Positions 1 to 9,750 of a stretch of DNA of 64,000 nucleotides are shown in pieces. The stretch is from Gibbsiella quercinecans (GTDB lineage Bacteria > Pseudomonadota > Gammaproteobacteria > Enterobacterales > Enterobacteriaceae): contig NZ_CP014136.1 in assembly GCF_002291425.1 (NCBI RefSeq), positions 3,534,001-3,598,000 of the forward strand, read 5' to 3'. Positions within the stretch are counted from its first letter, which is position 1; every line of letters starts with the position of its first letter. The notes beneath the pieces were generated by a model. It ran no database searches. It was not told the origin of the DNA and worked only from the letters and a program-made list of their open reading frames with translations. A program made the position numbers and the translations under genes.

Positions 1-657
1 CAGTAGCATCTTGGTATGGAAGATGTTCTCCTGATAAACGTTCACATCCATCATGTGATACAGCGACTTCATATCCTCAGACATAAAGTTCTGGATCGAG
101 TTGATCTCGTGATCGATATAGTGTTTCACACCGTTGACGTCGCGCGTAAAGCCGCGCACGCGATAATCCATGGTGACGATATCGGACTCCAACTGATGAA
201 TCAGGTAATTCAGCGCTTTCAACGGTGAAATCACCCCGCAGGTCGACACTTCAATGTCGGCGCGGAAGGTGCAAAGGCCGCCTTCTGGATGGCTTTCCGG
301 GTAGGTGTGAACGCAGATATGGCTTTTATCCAGGTGTGCGACTACCGTGTTTGGCAACGGGCCGGGGTGCTCCGAGGTATCGACATCTTTCGGATCCATC
401 GGTTCTTCGCTGACCAAGATGGTCACGCTGGCGCCCTGTGGCTCGTAGTCCTGACGTGCGATGTTCAGAATGTTGGCGCCGATGATTGAGCAGGTCTCGG
501 TGAGGATCTCCGTCAACCGGTTGGCGTTGTATTGTTCGTCAATGTAGGCGATATAGCCGTCGCGGTCATCTGCGGTTTTGGCGTAACAAATATCGTAAAT
601 ACAAAAACTCAGGCTCTTGGTCAGGTTATTGAAGCCGTGCAGTTTCAGCTTGTGCAA
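1..657 (-). CDS. speD: S-adenosylmethionine decarboxylase proenzyme, 3' end outside window
   Basis: Decarboxylates S-adenosylmethionine, giving the aminopropyl donor for spermidine synthesis. Only the first 219 codons are in the window; the E. coli enzyme has 264 residues. The sequence follows E. coli SpeD almost without gaps. It includes the [14 protein letters not shown] stretch, whose Lys-Ser bond (Ser112 by alignment) is cut to make the pyruvoyl cofactor. The start is TTG at 657-655, aligning with the E. coli initiator Met and preceded by a strong AGGAGGTGA ribosome site. No ATG fits this position. The gene lies 27 bp after speE on the same strand, so speE-speD is an operon as in E. coli. 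Confidence 0.97.
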   Translation of the reverse strand, partial: MHKLKLHGFNNLTKSLSFCIYDICYAKTADDRDGYIAYIDEQYNANRLTEILTETCSIIGANILNIARQDYEPQGASVTILVSEEPMDPKDVDTSEHPGPLPNTVVAHLDKSHICVHTYPESHPEGGLCTFRADIEVSTCGVISPLKALNYLIHQLESDIVTMDYRVRGFTRDVNGVKHYIDHEINSIQNFMSEDMKSLYHMMDVNVYQENIFHTKMLL

Positions 658-684
658 TTTGGTTCACCTCCTTTATCTTCTCGC

Positions 685-1548
685 TTAACGTGAAACGTTC
701 AGTGCATTGAGTAAATATTGCGGCAGAGCAAAGCTGCCTACGTGGATCGCCGGGTTATAGTAGCGGCAAGGCAGCCCGCTTTGTACAAAACGTTGCTGCA
801 GCGTGGCCAAATCAAGCTGGCGCAACGCCGGATTTTGGCTGGCCCAGGCAAACGTCATGATGCCGCCGTAATAGGTTGGGATTGCCGCCTGGTAAAAACT
901 GACGTCCTTGAAGTAGTGGCTCAGTTTGGTATGGCTGTTCACCGCTTCATCCTGCTGCAGGAAGCAGACGCCGTTCTGGGCCACGAAGATCCCGCCTTCA
1001 TTCAGGCAGCGTGCGCAACCCTGGTAGAAGGTTGAAGTGAACAGGCTTTCGCCGGGGCCGATCGGATCGGTACAGTCTGAAATGATGACGTCGAATTTTT
1101 CATCGGTTTGGCTGACGAAGTTGACGCCGTCGTCAATCACCAGATGAAAGCGCGGATCGTCATAAGCACCGGCGTTATGATTGGGCAAGTACTGGCGGCA
1201 AAACGCCACCACGCCGGCGTCGATCTCTACCATGGTAATCTGTTCGACGCCTTGATGGCGGCTGACTTCACGCAGCATGCCGCCGTCGCCGCCGCCGATG
1301 ATCAGGACTTTCTTCGCCTGGCCGTGCGCCAGCAGGGGAACGTGGGTCAGCATCTCATGGTAGATAAACTCATCGCGTTCCGTGGTTTGCACCACACCGT
1401 CGAGCGCCATGACGCGGCCCATCTCCAGGTTTTCAAAAATCACCAGATCCTGATGCTCGGTTTTCTCGCGGTACAGCACCTTCTCTACCGAAAAGTACTG
1501 GCCGAAGTTGGCATGCAGCGTCTCATACCAAATTTCTTTCTGGGTCAT
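685..1548 (-). CDS. speE: spermidine synthase (putrescine aminopropyltransferase)
   Basis: Transfers the aminopropyl group from decarboxylated S-adenosylmethionine to putrescine. The protein has 287 residues, against 288 in E. coli. The nucleotide-binding loop GGGDGG is at residues 85-90 and the catalytic SDCTDP motif at 157-162, with Asp158 the expected general base. The start at 1548 (MTQKEIWYE) is chosen because a GGAG site lies about 10 bases upstream. An ATG at 1557 is too close to that site, and the longer frame to 1635 has no family match. It is cotranscribed with speD downstream; yacC lies upstream on the same strand. Confidence 0.97.
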   Translation of the reverse strand: MTQKEIWYETLHANFGQYFSVEKVLYREKTEHQDLVIFENLEMGRVMALDGVVQTTERDEFIYHEMLTHVPLLAHGQAKKVLIIGGGDGGMLREVSRHQGVEQITMVEIDAGVVAFCRQYLPNHNAGAYDDPRFHLVIDDGVNFVSQTDEKFDVIISDCTDPIGPGESLFTSTFYQGCARCLNEGGIFVAQNGVCFLQQDEAVNSHTKLSHYFKDVSFYQAAIPTYYGGIMTFAWASQNPALRQLDLATLQQRFVQSGLPCRYYNPAIHVGSFALPQYLLNALNVSR

Positions 1549-1663
1549 ATTCGGCATACTCCGTAAATAACAGCCATGAAAAATTGGCGCAACATGATAG
1601 CTAACTCTGCCTGATGTTGCACGGCTGAATTTCAAACAGAGATAGCAGAAGAAAGGAAGGGGG

Positions 1664-2014
1664 CTAGTTTGCGTAGGCTAACAGGCTGAGTGAATCGCGC
1701 GCCAGAGATTTGCATTTTGTCTGGGTTGGAATGGCGATACCGCGCAGATCGTGGTAGCTGGCCTCACCCAGAGCTTTCATGTTGTAACTGTCGTAGTTGC
1801 TGAGATCCCAACGGTTTTGCTGGGCGAAGAACACGATCGCACGTTTGATTTGCGTATTGGGCAAATCGTTGTAGCCGCAGTCGTTCTTCAGATAGACGAA
1901 CACCGCGGTAAGATCGGCCAGATCTTCCGCTTCAGACTCATTCAAGGCCAGGCTGGCGCGTGAGAACCCCAGCATAGACAGTAACAGCACTAGTAACGTT
2001 GTTTTTTTCAGCAT
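1664..2014 (-). CDS. yacC: YacC family small secreted protein
   Basis: A 116-residue protein of unknown function, homologous to E. coli YacC (115 residues). The N-terminus is a typical Sec signal peptide: Lys-Lys, a Leu-rich core, and a likely cut near residue 23 after SLA. The mature part begins with the conserved [19 protein letters not shown] stretch, and the C-terminus is the conserved [10 protein letters not shown]. Two cysteines in the mature part, in NDCGY and TKCKS, could form a disulfide in the periplasm. The start at 2014 is chosen from the signal peptide; upstream codons to 2152 do not match the family. It sits directly upstream of speE on the same strand, as in E. coli. Confidence 0.9.
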   Translation of the reverse strand: MLKKTTLLVLLLSMLGFSRASLALNESEAEDLADLTAVFVYLKNDCGYNDLPNTQIKRAIVFFAQQNRWDLSNYDSYNMKALGEASYHDLRGIAIPTQTKCKSLARDSLSLLAYAN

Positions 2015-2191
2015 GAAATAGACCCGTTGATTATCAGGTTGTGCTCCCAGCGGCAATGGTTTAGCCGCGCGGCCGTTTGGCTTTTGGCGGCGTGTGCCCA
2101 TCGCGGGAGACAACCTGTGTGACGTTACCACACTTGTTTGTAAAGGCACCAAATTTTATTACCGGCGCGCCTGTGGCGGGCTTGTTAAGGC

Positions 2192-2222
2192 TTGACCTTC
2201 CGCCAGGGGGAGGGTTTAGGCT
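2192..2222 (+). promoter_or_regulatory. CueR-type promoter of cueO (19-bp spacer)
   Basis: TTGACC at 2192-2197 and TAGGCT at 2217-2222 are separated by exactly 19 bases. The spacer holds the dyad CCTTCC-N8-GAGG. This overlong spacer with a dyad is the mark of MerR-family promoters, and the sequence closely resembles the copper-induced copA and cueO promoters of E. coli. The cueO start codon is 41 bases downstream. Copper(I)-CueR activation is inferred; no cueR gene is in this window. Confidence 0.85.
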
Positions 2223-2262
2223 TGGCCTCTATACGCTATGCCATTCATCAAGGGAGCCTGCG

Positions 2263-3858
2263 ATGCTGCGCCGTGATTTTATCAAACTGACCGCCGCACT
2301 GGGTGCGGCGAGCGCTTTGCCGCTATGGAGCCGTGCCGCCTGGGCGGCTGAACAGCCTGCGTTGCCGATCCCGCCGCTGTTAGCTCCGGACGCGCAGGGG
2401 AACATCGCGCTGGCGTTCCAGGCGGGGGAAACCCGTTGGTTGCCGCATGTGGCGAGCAAAACTTGGGGCGTGAATGGCGCATTGCTGGGGCCGGCGGTCA
2501 GGTTGCAACGTGGGAAGCCGGTAACCGTCGATATCCGTAATCAGTTGCCTGCGGCCAGCACCCTGCATTGGCATGGCCTGGCGATCCCCGGCGAAGCCGA
2601 CGGCGGCCCACATGCCCTGATCCCGCCGAGGGAATCCCGTACGGCGCATTTTACCGTCGATCAGCCAGCGGCGACCTGTTGGTTCCATCCGCATACCCAT
2701 GGCAAAACCGGCCAGCAGGTGATGATGGGCCTGGCGGGGCTGGTGCTGATAGAGGACGAAGAAAGCAGCCGCCTGCCGTTGCCGAAAACCTGGGGCCAGG
2801 ACGACATTCCGGTGATCTTGCAGGACAAACGCCTGGGTAACGACGGCCAGATCGCCTATCAGTTGGATGTGATGAGCGCGGCCGTCGGCTGGTTCGGCGA
2901 TCGGATGTTCACCAACGGCGTGCAGTATCCGCAGCACCCGGCGCCGCGCGGCTGGCTGCGCCTGCGCTTTCTCAACGGTTGCAATGCGCGCTCACTGAGG
3001 CTGGCCGCCAGCGATAACCGCCCGCTGTATGTGATAGCCAGCGATGGCGGCTTTCTCAATGAGCCGGTCAAGTTGCATGAACTGCCGATACTGATGGGCG
3101 AGCGTTTTGAAGTGCTGGTGGATACTTCGGATGGGCAGCCGTTTGACATCGTCACGCTGCCGGTCAAACAAATGGGGATGACGCTGGCGCCGTTCGATAA
3201 GCCGCTGCCGGTGCTGCGCATTCAGCCCACCCAGGCGCCGGGGGTAACAACGCTGCCCGACACGCTGGTGGCGCTGCCGGCCTTGCCCGCGCTTGACGGC
3301 GTGCAGGAGCGCTGGCTGCAACTGATGATGGATCCCACGCTGGATAAGCTCGGCATGCAGGCCTTGATGCAGCGCTACGGCCACCAGGCGATGGCTGGCA
3401 TGAGCATGGACCACGGCAACATGGGCGAGACAGGGCACGGTGGTATGGCCGGAATGGATCATGGCGATATGGCCGGCATGGCGCACGGCGAAGCGCCGTT
3501 TGATTTCAGCCACGGCAATATGATCAACGGCAAGGCTTTCGACATGATGAAGCCGATGTTTGCCGCCAAACGCGGCCAGTATGAAAAATGGACTATCTCC
3601 GGCGAAGGGGACATGATGCTGCATCCGTTCCACATTCACGGCACCCAGTTCCGCATCCTGTCGGAAAACGGCAAGCCGCCGGCGGCACACCGGGCGGCCT
3701 GGAAAGATACCGTGCACGTTGAGGGTTGGCGCAGCGAGGTGCTGGTGCGCTTCGATCATCTGGCCAGCGCAGAACATGCCTATATGGCGCATTGCCACCT
3801 GCTGGAACACGAAGATACCGGCATGATGCTGGGGTTCACGGTCACCGACCAGGATTAA
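2263..3858 (+). CDS. cueO: multicopper oxidase CueO
   Basis: Periplasmic cuprous oxidase that detoxifies copper; 531 residues. The N-terminus is a twin-arginine signal ([12 protein letters not shown] from residue 3), so it is exported folded through Tat. Copper-site motifs are complete: HWHG (102-105), HPHTHG (142-147), HPFHIHG near the C-terminus, and [12 protein letters not shown] (510-521) carrying the type 1 Cys511, His516 and axial Met521. Residues about 371-426 form the Met/His-rich segment with repeated GMxHG-like units typical of CueO. The start at 2263 follows an AGGGAG site; the open frame back to 2077 runs through the promoter. It is divergent from yacC. Confidence 0.96.
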   Translation: MLRRDFIKLTAALGAASALPLWSRAAWAAEQPALPIPPLLAPDAQGNIALAFQAGETRWLPHVASKTWGVNGALLGPAVRLQRGKPVTVDIRNQLPAASTLHWHGLAIPGEADGGPHALIPPRESRTAHFTVDQPAATCWFHPHTHGKTGQQVMMGLAGLVLIEDEESSRLPLPKTWGQDDIPVILQDKRLGNDGQIAYQLDVMSAAVGWFGDRMFTNGVQYPQHPAPRGWLRLRFLNGCNARSLRLAASDNRPLYVIASDGGFLNEPVKLHELPILMGERFEVLVDTSDGQPFDIVTLPVKQMGMTLAPFDKPLPVLRIQPTQAPGVTTLPDTLVALPALPALDGVQERWLQLMMDPTLDKLGMQALMQRYGHQAMAGMSMDHGNMGETGHGGMAGMDHGDMAGMAHGEAPFDFSHGNMINGKAFDMMKPMFAAKRGQYEKWTISGEGDMMLHPFHIHGTQFRILSENGKPPAAHRAAWKDTVHVEGWRSEVLVRFDHLASAEHAYMAHCHLLEHEDTGMMLGFTVTDQD

Positions 3859-3861
3859 CCC

Positions 3862-3890
3862 GCCTGATGCACGCGGTGCGGCCATCAGGC
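3862..3890. other. inverted repeat downstream of cueO
   Basis: GCCTGATG at 3862-3869 and CATCAGGC at 3883-3890 pair around a 13-base GC-rich loop, four bases after the cueO stop. Only a short T run follows, so it is a weak terminator. It resembles the REP type of enterobacterial intergenic palindrome, but only one copy was noticed. Confidence 0.45.
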
Positions 3891-3999
3891 CGCGCTTTAA
3901 GCTGTGGGCGCTGCGGCTTGCCGTGCCGCTGCGCGTCGCCAGCGCCTTCCTGCTGTGATAAACTTTGCGCCTTCCTTCCGGCAACCGATCTGAAAACCT

Positions 4000-4536
4000 A
4001 TGAAACACACTGTAGACGTCATGATTTCCGAACAGGAAATTAAAACCCGTATCGCCGAACTCGGCCGCCAGATCACCGAACATTACCGCAACAGCGGCAG
4101 TGAAATGGTGTTGGTGGGCCTGTTGCGCGGCTCATTCATGTTCATGGCCGATCTGTGCCGCACGATTGACGTGCCGCACGAAGTGGATTTCATGACCGCC
4201 TCCAGCTATGGCAGCGGTATGTCCACCACCCGCGACGTAAAAATCCTGAAAGACCTGGATGAAGATATCCGCGGTAAAGACATTCTGATCGTTGAAGACA
4301 TCATCGATTCTGGCAATACGCTGAACAAGGTGCGCGAAATCCTGGCGCTGCGCGGGCCAAAATCGCTGGCGATTTGTACGTTGCTGGATAAACCGGAGCG
4401 CCGTGAAGTGGAAGTGCCGGTCGAGTTTGTCGGCTTTTCCATTCCTGACGAGTTCGTGGTGGGCTACGGCATTGACTACGCTCAGCGCTATCGCCATCTG
4501 CCGTACGTGGGCAAAGTCGTCCTGCTGGACGAATAA
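4000..4536 (+). CDS. hpt: hypoxanthine phosphoribosyltransferase
   Basis: Purine salvage: converts hypoxanthine (and less well guanine) with PRPP to IMP or GMP in the cytoplasm. The 178 residues match E. coli Hpt along the full length. The PRPP-binding signature [10 protein letters not shown] is at residues 98-107, and the flexible-loop segment SYGSGMSTT follows residue 68. The start at MKHTVDVM is the shorter of the two starts used for E. coli annotations; no clear ribosome site is visible. A TGTGATAAACT extended -10-like element lies about 40 bases upstream. In E. coli gcd lies between cueO and hpt; here it is absent. Confidence 0.96.
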   Translation: MKHTVDVMISEQEIKTRIAELGRQITEHYRNSGSEMVLVGLLRGSFMFMADLCRTIDVPHEVDFMTASSYGSGMSTTRDVKILKDLDEDIRGKDILIVEDIIDSGNTLNKVREILALRGPKSLAICTLLDKPERREVEVPVEFVGFSIPDEFVVGYGIDYAQRYRHLPYVGKVVLLDE

Positions 4537-4546
4537 ACCTAATGCT

Positions 4547-4581
4547 GGCGGCCGCACCTGAAGAGTAAAGGGGCGGCCGCC
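4547..4581. terminator. hairpin between convergent hpt and can
   Basis: GGCGGCCGC (4547-4555) pairs with GCGGCCGCC (4573-4581) between two convergent genes. There is no T tract on either strand, so intrinsic termination is doubtful; it may only protect mRNA 3' ends. Confidence 0.4.
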
Positions 4582-4589
4582 GGTTGCGT

Positions 4590-5282
4590 TTAATCGGCGT
4601 GCAGCGGGTTCGGTTTGCCGGTGATGCTTTTTTCTTTCTCTTGCAGCAGCGTGGCCATCCCTTTGCGGTAGCCCATCTCCAGGCTCTCACGGCTGGTGGC
4701 GGTGACTTCCAGATCGCGCAGGCGGCCATCATGAATACCGTACACCCAACCGTGGATCATCACCTTCTGGTCGCGTTTCCAGGCCGATTGCATAATCGTG
4801 GAGTGGCCGAGGTTATACACCTGTTCCACAACGTTGATTTCGCACAGCGCATCCAGGCGTTTTTCCGGTTCCAGTTCGCCCAGGCGTGAACTGTGTTTGA
4901 ACCACAGATCACGGATGTGCAACAGCCAGTTGTTAATTAAACCCAGCTCCGGGTTTTCCACCGCCGCTTCTACACCGCCGCAGCCCAGGTGGCCGCAGAT
5001 GATGATGTGTTCCACTTCGAGCACGTCGACGGCGTACTGCACCACCGACAGGCAGTTCAAATCGGTATGGATGACCAGGTTGGCCACATTGCGGTGAACA
5101 AACAGTTCTCCGGGCTCCAGGCCGGTCAATCTCTCGGCGGGCACCCGGCTGTCAGAACAGCCAATCCATAAAAAACGGGGTTTCTGCGCCTGTGCCAGGC
5201 GTTCGAAAAAACCGGGATCGTCCTGGCTGATATTCGCCGACCAAACCTGATTGTTGGCAATGAGCCTTTCTATTTCTTTCAT
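4590..5282 (-). CDS. can: beta-class carbonic anhydrase
   Basis: Interconverts CO2 and bicarbonate, supplying bicarbonate to carboxylases at ambient CO2. The protein has 230 residues and aligns closely with E. coli Can (YadF). Zinc ligands are all present: Cys42 and Asp44 in GCSDSR (with partner Arg46), then His98 and Cys101 in CGHLGCGG. The start at 5282 (MKEIERLI) aligns with the E. coli start; the extra 17 codons in the open frame to 5333 have no homology. It is convergent with hpt and divergent from yadGH. Confidence 0.96.
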   Translation of the reverse strand: MKEIERLIANNQVWSANISQDDPGFFERLAQAQKPRFLWIGCSDSRVPAERLTGLEPGELFVHRNVANLVIHTDLNCLSVVQYAVDVLEVEHIIICGHLGCGGVEAAVENPELGLINNWLLHIRDLWFKHSSRLGELEPEKRLDALCEINVVEQVYNLGHSTIMQSAWKRDQKVMIHGWVYGIHDGRLRDLEVTATSRESLEMGYRKGMATLLQEKEKSITGKPNPLHAD

Positions 5283-5469
5283 GGAAGTTATTGACCTGTA
5301 ACGAGCAGATTGCGTTGAGGTAATATAGGACAAGCGTCACCATTTGAAAATCATAAGTGTTGAATTTTCCGCACGGATTAGACCGCGATGAAAATGCGAG
5401 CGGTGATAAAATTCGCCCAATGATAAGAATTCTGCAGCATACATAACGCTACAAGGTGTTTTCTAATTT

Positions 5470-6393
5470 ATGAGTTACGCATTGGAATTAGCGCAATTGA
5501 CCAAGACCTACGCAGGTGGCGTCAAGGCATTGCGCGGTATCGATCTTCGCGTCGAGGCCGGGGATTTTTATGCCCTGTTGGGGCCAAACGGCGCAGGGAA
5601 ATCCACCACCATCGGCATTATCAGCTCACTGGTCAACAAAACGTCCGGCACGGTGCGGGTATTTGACTTTGATATCGATAAAGACATCGTCAACGCCAAA
5701 CGCCAGCTTGGTCTGGTGCCCCAGGAGTTCAACTTCAACCCGTTTGAAACCGTGATGCAAATCGTCGTCAATCAGGCGGGATACTACGGCGTTACGCGCC
5801 GTGAAGCGTTGAACCGTGCCGAAAAGTACCTCAACCAGCTGGATCTGTGGGGCAAACGTAACGATCGTGCGCGCATGCTGTCCGGGGGGATGAAACGCCG
5901 GCTGATGATCGCCCGCGCGCTGATGCATCAGCCGAAGTTGCTGATCCTCGATGAGCCTACCGCCGGGGTAGATATCGAACTGCGTCGCTCCATGTGGGGC
6001 TTTTTGAAAGAGCTGAACGTGCAGGGAACCACCATTATCCTGACCACCCACTATCTGGAAGAGGCCGAAATGTTGTGCCGTAACATCGGCATTATTCAGG
6101 GCGGCCAACTGGTGGAAAACACCTCGATGAAAGCGTTGCTGGCCAAGCTGAAGTCGGAAACCTTCATCCTCGATCTGGCGGCCAAAAGCCCGTTGCCGAA
6201 GCTGGACGGCTATCGCAGCCAATTGCTGGATACCTCGACCTTAGAGGTGGAAGTGATGCGCGAGCAGGGGCTGAACGCGCTGTTTAGCCAATTGAGCGCC
6301 CAGGGCATTCAGGTGCTGAGTATGCGCAACAAGGCCAACCGGCTGGAAGAGCTGTTTGTCACACTGGTTAACGGCAATGGAGGGAAAGCATGA
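5470..6393 (+). CDS. yadG: ABC transporter ATP-binding protein YadG
   Basis: ATPase subunit of the YadGH exporter, 307 residues, nearly colinear with E. coli YadG (308). Walker A GPNGAGKST is at 38-46, the signature LSGGM at 137-141 and Walker B LLILDEP at 157-163, followed by the switch-histidine region TTHYLEEAE. The substrate is unknown; the family resembles DrrA/NodI-type drug or polysaccharide exporters. The stop overlaps the yadH start by four bases (ATGA), so the pair is translationally coupled. Confidence 0.95.
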   Translation: MSYALELAQLTKTYAGGVKALRGIDLRVEAGDFYALLGPNGAGKSTTIGIISSLVNKTSGTVRVFDFDIDKDIVNAKRQLGLVPQEFNFNPFETVMQIVVNQAGYYGVTRREALNRAEKYLNQLDLWGKRNDRARMLSGGMKRRLMIARALMHQPKLLILDEPTAGVDIELRRSMWGFLKELNVQGTTIILTTHYLEEAEMLCRNIGIIQGGQLVENTSMKALLAKLKSETFILDLAAKSPLPKLDGYRSQLLDTSTLEVEVMREQGLNALFSQLSAQGIQVLSMRNKANRLEELFVTLVNGNGGKA

Positions 6394-7160
6394 CGCGTTT
6401 ATACTGGGTGGCATTGCAAAGCATCTGGGCGAAAGAGATCCACCGCTTCGCACGCATTTGGATACAGACGCTGGTGCCGCCGGTGATCACCATGACGCTG
6501 TACTTTATTATTTTCGGCAACCTGATTGGTTCGCGCATCGGCGATATGCATGGCTTCAGCTACATGCAGTTTATCGTGCCGGGGCTGATCATGATGTCGG
6601 TGATCACCAACGCCTATTCCAATGTGGCTTCCTCGTTTTTCGGCGCCAAATTCCAGCGTAACATTGAGGAACTGCTGGTTGCGCCGGTGCCCACCCATGT
6701 GGTGATCGCCGGTTACGTCGGCGGCGGTGTGGCGCGCGGGATCTGCATCGGTATTCTGGTCACCGCCATCTCGCTGTTCTTTGTGCCGCTGCATGTCCAC
6801 GCCTGGTGGGTGATTGCCGCAACGCTGCTGCTGACGGCGATTCTGTTTTCGCTGGCCGGGCTGCTGAATGCGATTTTTGCCACCACCTTTGACGACATCA
6901 GCCTGATCCCGACCTTCGTGCTGACGCCGTTGACCTATCTGGGCGGGGTGTTTTACTCGCTGACGCTGCTGCCGCCGTTTTGGCAGGCGGTGTCCAAACT
7001 GAACCCGATTGTGTATATGATCAGCGGATTCCGTTACGGTTTCCTCGGCATTACCGACGTACCGCTGGCGTTGACCTTGCTGGTGCTGGTGGTGTTTATT
7101 GTGGTGTTTTACCTGCTGACCTGGTATCTGATCGAGCGTGGCCGCGGCCTGCGTTCGTAG
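6390..7160 (+). CDS. yadH: ABC transporter permease YadH
   Basis: ABC-2 type membrane subunit of 256 residues, the partner of YadG. Six or so hydrophobic segments can be seen, beginning near residue 30 (PPVITMTLYFIIFGNLIG). The ABC-2 motif region near residues 175-215 (PLTYLGGVFYSLTLLPPFW) is conserved. The family suggests export of an unknown substrate across the inner membrane. The start overlaps the end of yadG. Confidence 0.95.
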   Translation: MTRLYWVALQSIWAKEIHRFARIWIQTLVPPVITMTLYFIIFGNLIGSRIGDMHGFSYMQFIVPGLIMMSVITNAYSNVASSFFGAKFQRNIEELLVAPVPTHVVIAGYVGGGVARGICIGILVTAISLFFVPLHVHAWWVIAATLLLTAILFSLAGLLNAIFATTFDDISLIPTFVLTPLTYLGGVFYSLTLLPPFWQAVSKLNPIVYMISGFRYGFLGITDVPLALTLLVLVVFIVVFYLLTWYLIERGRGLRS

Positions 7161-7179
7161 CTGGGGAAAGGCAGGGAAG

Positions 7180-7204
7180 CGGGCGCCGGGGCAACGGGCG
7201 CCCG
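7180..7204. terminator. hairpin between convergent yadH and panD
   Basis: CGGGCGCC (7180-7187) pairs with GGCGCCCG (7197-7204) in the 51-bp gap between the convergent genes. No T tract follows, so it may end transcription only weakly. Confidence 0.4.
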
Positions 7205-7211
7205 TGAGGGG

Positions 7212-7592
7212 TCAGGCAACCTGTACCGGCACGGCTTTCGCTTTGCGCAGCAGGGTGTTTCCGCCTTCGAAGTAGGCCACTTTCGGATGGTGCTGGCGCG
7301 CATCGGCATCGCTCATTTGTACATAGGAGCAGATGATCAGTTTGTCGCCCACGCAGGCACAGCGTGCGGCAGCGCCGTTGACCGAAATGATGCGCGAGCC
7401 GCGCTCGGCGGCGATCGCATAGGTGGAAAAACGCTGGCCGTTGTCAACGTTGTAAATATCAATGGCTTCGTATTCCAGGATCCCGGCGGCTTCCAGGAAG
7501 TCCTGATCGATGGCGCAGGAGCCTTCATAGTGCAAATCAGCCTGAGTCACTTTCACCCGATGCAGCTTGCCTTGCAGCATTGTACGTATCAT
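7212..7592 (-). CDS. panD: aspartate 1-decarboxylase proenzyme
   Basis: Makes beta-alanine from aspartate for pantothenate synthesis; 126 residues, the usual length. The self-processing site HYEGSCAI puts the scissile Gly24-Ser25 bond, from which the pyruvoyl cofactor arises, in the expected place. The partner genes panC and panB lie upstream on the same strand, but 277 bp of non-coding DNA separates panD from panC. That gap holds a repeat element. Confidence 0.97.
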   Translation of the reverse strand: MIRTMLQGKLHRVKVTQADLHYEGSCAIDQDFLEAAGILEYEAIDIYNVDNGQRFSTYAIAAERGSRIISVNGAAARCACVGDKLIICSYVQMSDADARQHHPKVAYFEGGNTLLRKAKAVPVQVA

Positions 7593-7661
7593 AGCTTTTA
7601 AACCTAACTGAACGTCGGCCCTTGTGGGCGACTGGGGTTAAACATCTTCCTGCATCCCTGC

Positions 7662-7818
7662 CATACACGTCATCCTTCAGGCTGCTTCTTTGTTGGCTGC
7701 GTCAGCGCGTCCCGGTCACATAGCCATCTATGCTCCCGGGAACTACTGACTTGCCGCCGCGATGCATCATGAATGATTTTGTGTATATACCCGACAACTT
7801 GAATTATTTGGGGTATAT
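7662..7818. repeat. enterobacterial-type intergenic repeat between panC and panD
   Basis: The stretch begins catacacgtcatccttcagg and ends attatttggggtatata. Both ends resemble, from memory, the roughly 130-160 bp non-coding repeat common in Serratia and Yersinia, whose ends read TATACCCGTCATACTTCAAG and AATTATTTGGGTATA. The interior (GTTGGCTGCGTCAGCGCG) also resembles it. The ends form imperfect inverted repeats. No open frame of interest is present. The family assignment is from pattern memory only. Confidence 0.6.
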
Positions 7819-7869
7819 ATGACCGTTGCCGATAAACCCGGGGGAAACGGCAACCGCTGTGCAAATGGC

Positions 7870-8724
7870 TTACAGCGTTAAATCGACCTGCTGATTGTCG
7901 ATCAGGCGCGCTTTGCCAAGCCAGGCCGCCATCAGAATCACCGCGCATTTGCTTTCCACCGTGAGCGGCAGCAGCGTGTCTGCATCGCGGATAAACAGCT
8001 CGTCCGGGGTGAACCCCACTACACGTAATTTATAGGCGGCCTGCTCCAGCAGTTCATCAATTTGCCGCTCGCCATTGCCGAGCCGCTCGGCCAGTTCGTT
8101 CATGATCTGGTTAAGCTGCGGGGCGGTTTTGCGTTCTTCGGCGTTCAGATAGCCATTGCGTGAGCTAAGCGCCAGGCCATCCTGGGCGCGGACAATCGGC
8201 ACGCCGATGATATCAATATCGTAGCCCATGTCCGCCACCATTTTGCGGATCAGCATCAACTGCTGGTAATCCTTTTCGCCGAAGCAGGCCAGATCCGGCT
8301 GCACCAGATTGAACAGCTTGCTGACGATGGTGGCAACGCCGCGGAAATGGCCGGGGCGGCTGGCGCCTTCCAGTATGGTGGAGATCATCGGCACATCGAC
8401 GTAGGTTTGGCTATCCGGGCCTTGCGGGTACACTTCGGCGGGGGCGGGTGAAAACACCAAGTCGACGCCGCGGCGCGTCAGTTTCTCGCAGTCTTCCTGC
8501 AGCGTGCGCGGGTAGCGCGCCAGATCGTCCGGGCGATCGAACTGCATCGGGTTGACAAAGATGCTCACCACCACCACGTCGCCGCGCGCGCGCGCTTCAT
8601 CAACCAGCGTCATATGGCCTTCGTGCAGGTTCCCCATGGTGGGCACCAGCGCGATTCGTTTACCCTCCAGGCGCCAGCGCCGAACGTGTTGGCGCAGCAT
8701 CGGCAGAGTTTCGATAATCAGCAT
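7870..8724 (-). CDS. panC: pantothenate synthetase
   Basis: ATP-dependent condensation of pantoate and beta-alanine; 284 residues. The nucleotidyl-transferase HIGH-type motif is at residues 30-38 (MGNLHEGHM) and the KMSKS-like ALSSRNGYL segment is present. The upstream gene is panB, 59 bp away on the same strand, so panB-panC is an operon. panD follows further downstream beyond the repeat element. Confidence 0.97.
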   Translation of the reverse strand: MLIIETLPMLRQHVRRWRLEGKRIALVPTMGNLHEGHMTLVDEARARGDVVVVSIFVNPMQFDRPDDLARYPRTLQEDCEKLTRRGVDLVFSPAPAEVYPQGPDSQTYVDVPMISTILEGASRPGHFRGVATIVSKLFNLVQPDLACFGEKDYQQLMLIRKMVADMGYDIDIIGVPIVRAQDGLALSSRNGYLNAEERKTAPQLNQIMNELAERLGNGERQIDELLEQAAYKLRVVGFTPDELFIRDADTLLPLTVESKCAVILMAAWLGKARLIDNQQVDLTL

Positions 8725-8783
8725 TGCATAACTCCGTTACGGGCCGTTTCAGGCCCGGGCAGGCCAATAAGCCTGCGGCAAGA

Positions 8784-9578
8784 TTAATTAAAAGAGTGTT
8801 CCGGCCCAGGGTAGCTGCCCTGTTCTACTTCATGAATATACTGTTGCACCGCCGTGCGCATATCGCCGCTCTGCGCCAGGAAATTTTTGGCGAACTTGGG
8901 CGTGTGGCCGCCGGTGATGCCGAACGCATCGTGCATCACCAGGATCTGGCCGTCGGTGGCGTTGCCCGCCCCAATGCCAATGACCGGGATGGTGAGCTGT
9001 TCGGTAATTTTGCGCGCCAGCTCGCTGGGAACGCATTCCAGCACCAGCAACTGCGCGCCGGCTAGCTCCAGGTTTTGCGCGTCTTCCAGCAGCTGTTTGG
9101 CCGCCAGTTCGTCGCGGCCCTGAACCTTATAGCCGCCAAAAATATTCACTGACTGCGGCGTCAGGCCAAGGTGGCCGCAAACCGGCACCGCGCGCTCGGC
9201 CAGCATTTTCACCGTATCGCACAGCCAACTGCCGCCTTCGATTTTGACCATATTGGCGCCGGCGCGCATCAGTTCGGCGGCGCTGGTAAAGGTTTGCTCC
9301 GGGGTGGCGTAACTCATAAACGGCAGATCGGCCAACAGCAGGCAGGCCGGTGCGCCGCGGCGCACCGCGCGGGTGTGGTAGGCGATGTCGGCGACGGTGA
9401 CGGGCAGCGTGGAGTCGTGGCCCTGCAGCGTCATCCCTAGTGAATCCCCAACCAGCAGAACTTTAATGCCTTGCTCTTCAAACAGCTTGGCAAAACTGGC
9501 ATCGTAGGCCGTAAGAGTAGCGAACTTGCGCTGTTCCTGCTTCCACTGGCGCAGATGGGTTATGGTGGTGGGTTTCAT
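8784..9578 (-). CDS. panB: 3-methyl-2-oxobutanoate hydroxymethyltransferase
   Basis: Uses methylenetetrahydrofolate to make ketopantoate, the first step of pantothenate synthesis; 264 residues. The magnesium-binding GDSLGM motif (Asp45) and the [11 protein letters not shown] segment near residue 200 are conserved. The start at 9578 (MKPTTITH) matches E. coli and has an AGGAGA site seven bases upstream; the nine extra codons to 9605 are not supported. It is divergent from qseB. Confidence 0.97.
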   Translation of the reverse strand: MKPTTITHLRQWKQEQRKFATLTAYDASFAKLFEEQGIKVLLVGDSLGMTLQGHDSTLPVTVADIAYHTRAVRRGAPACLLLADLPFMSYATPEQTFTSAAELMRAGANMVKIEGGSWLCDTVKMLAERAVPVCGHLGLTPQSVNIFGGYKVQGRDELAAKQLLEDAQNLELAGAQLLVLECVPSELARKITEQLTIPVIGIGAGNATDGQILVMHDAFGITGGHTPKFAKNFLAQSGDMRTAVQQYIHEVEQGSYPGPEHSFN

Positions 9579-9688
9579 CACAACGTCTCCTGAATAGGGC
9601 CGCACGGCGTCAGCCAGGCCCCTGACTACAAAAAAAGTGCGGTCATTCTACTGTAAGCCTTACGGGGTGGGTAGCGCAGATCATGATG

Positions 9689-9705
9689 CTTAAGCGCTTC
9701 TTAAG
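9689..9705 (+). promoter_or_regulatory. QseB/PmrA-type box upstream of qseB
   Basis: CTTAAG-N5-CTTAAG, two exact copies with a five-base gap. This is the direct-repeat form recognised by PmrA and by its close relative QseB. It lies 46 bases before the qseB start, with a TAATAA -10-like element at 9717-9722 between them. Autoregulation is inferred. Confidence 0.75.
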
Positions 9706-9750
9706 AAATGGATGCTGTAATAAAGCGATTAATGATGAATAAGGACATGC

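Noticed and set aside
2992-4083. 363-codon minus-strand frame opposite the 3' part of cueO and hpt
   Set aside because: It spans two plus-strand genes with clear homology and intact motifs; its own product resembles nothing.
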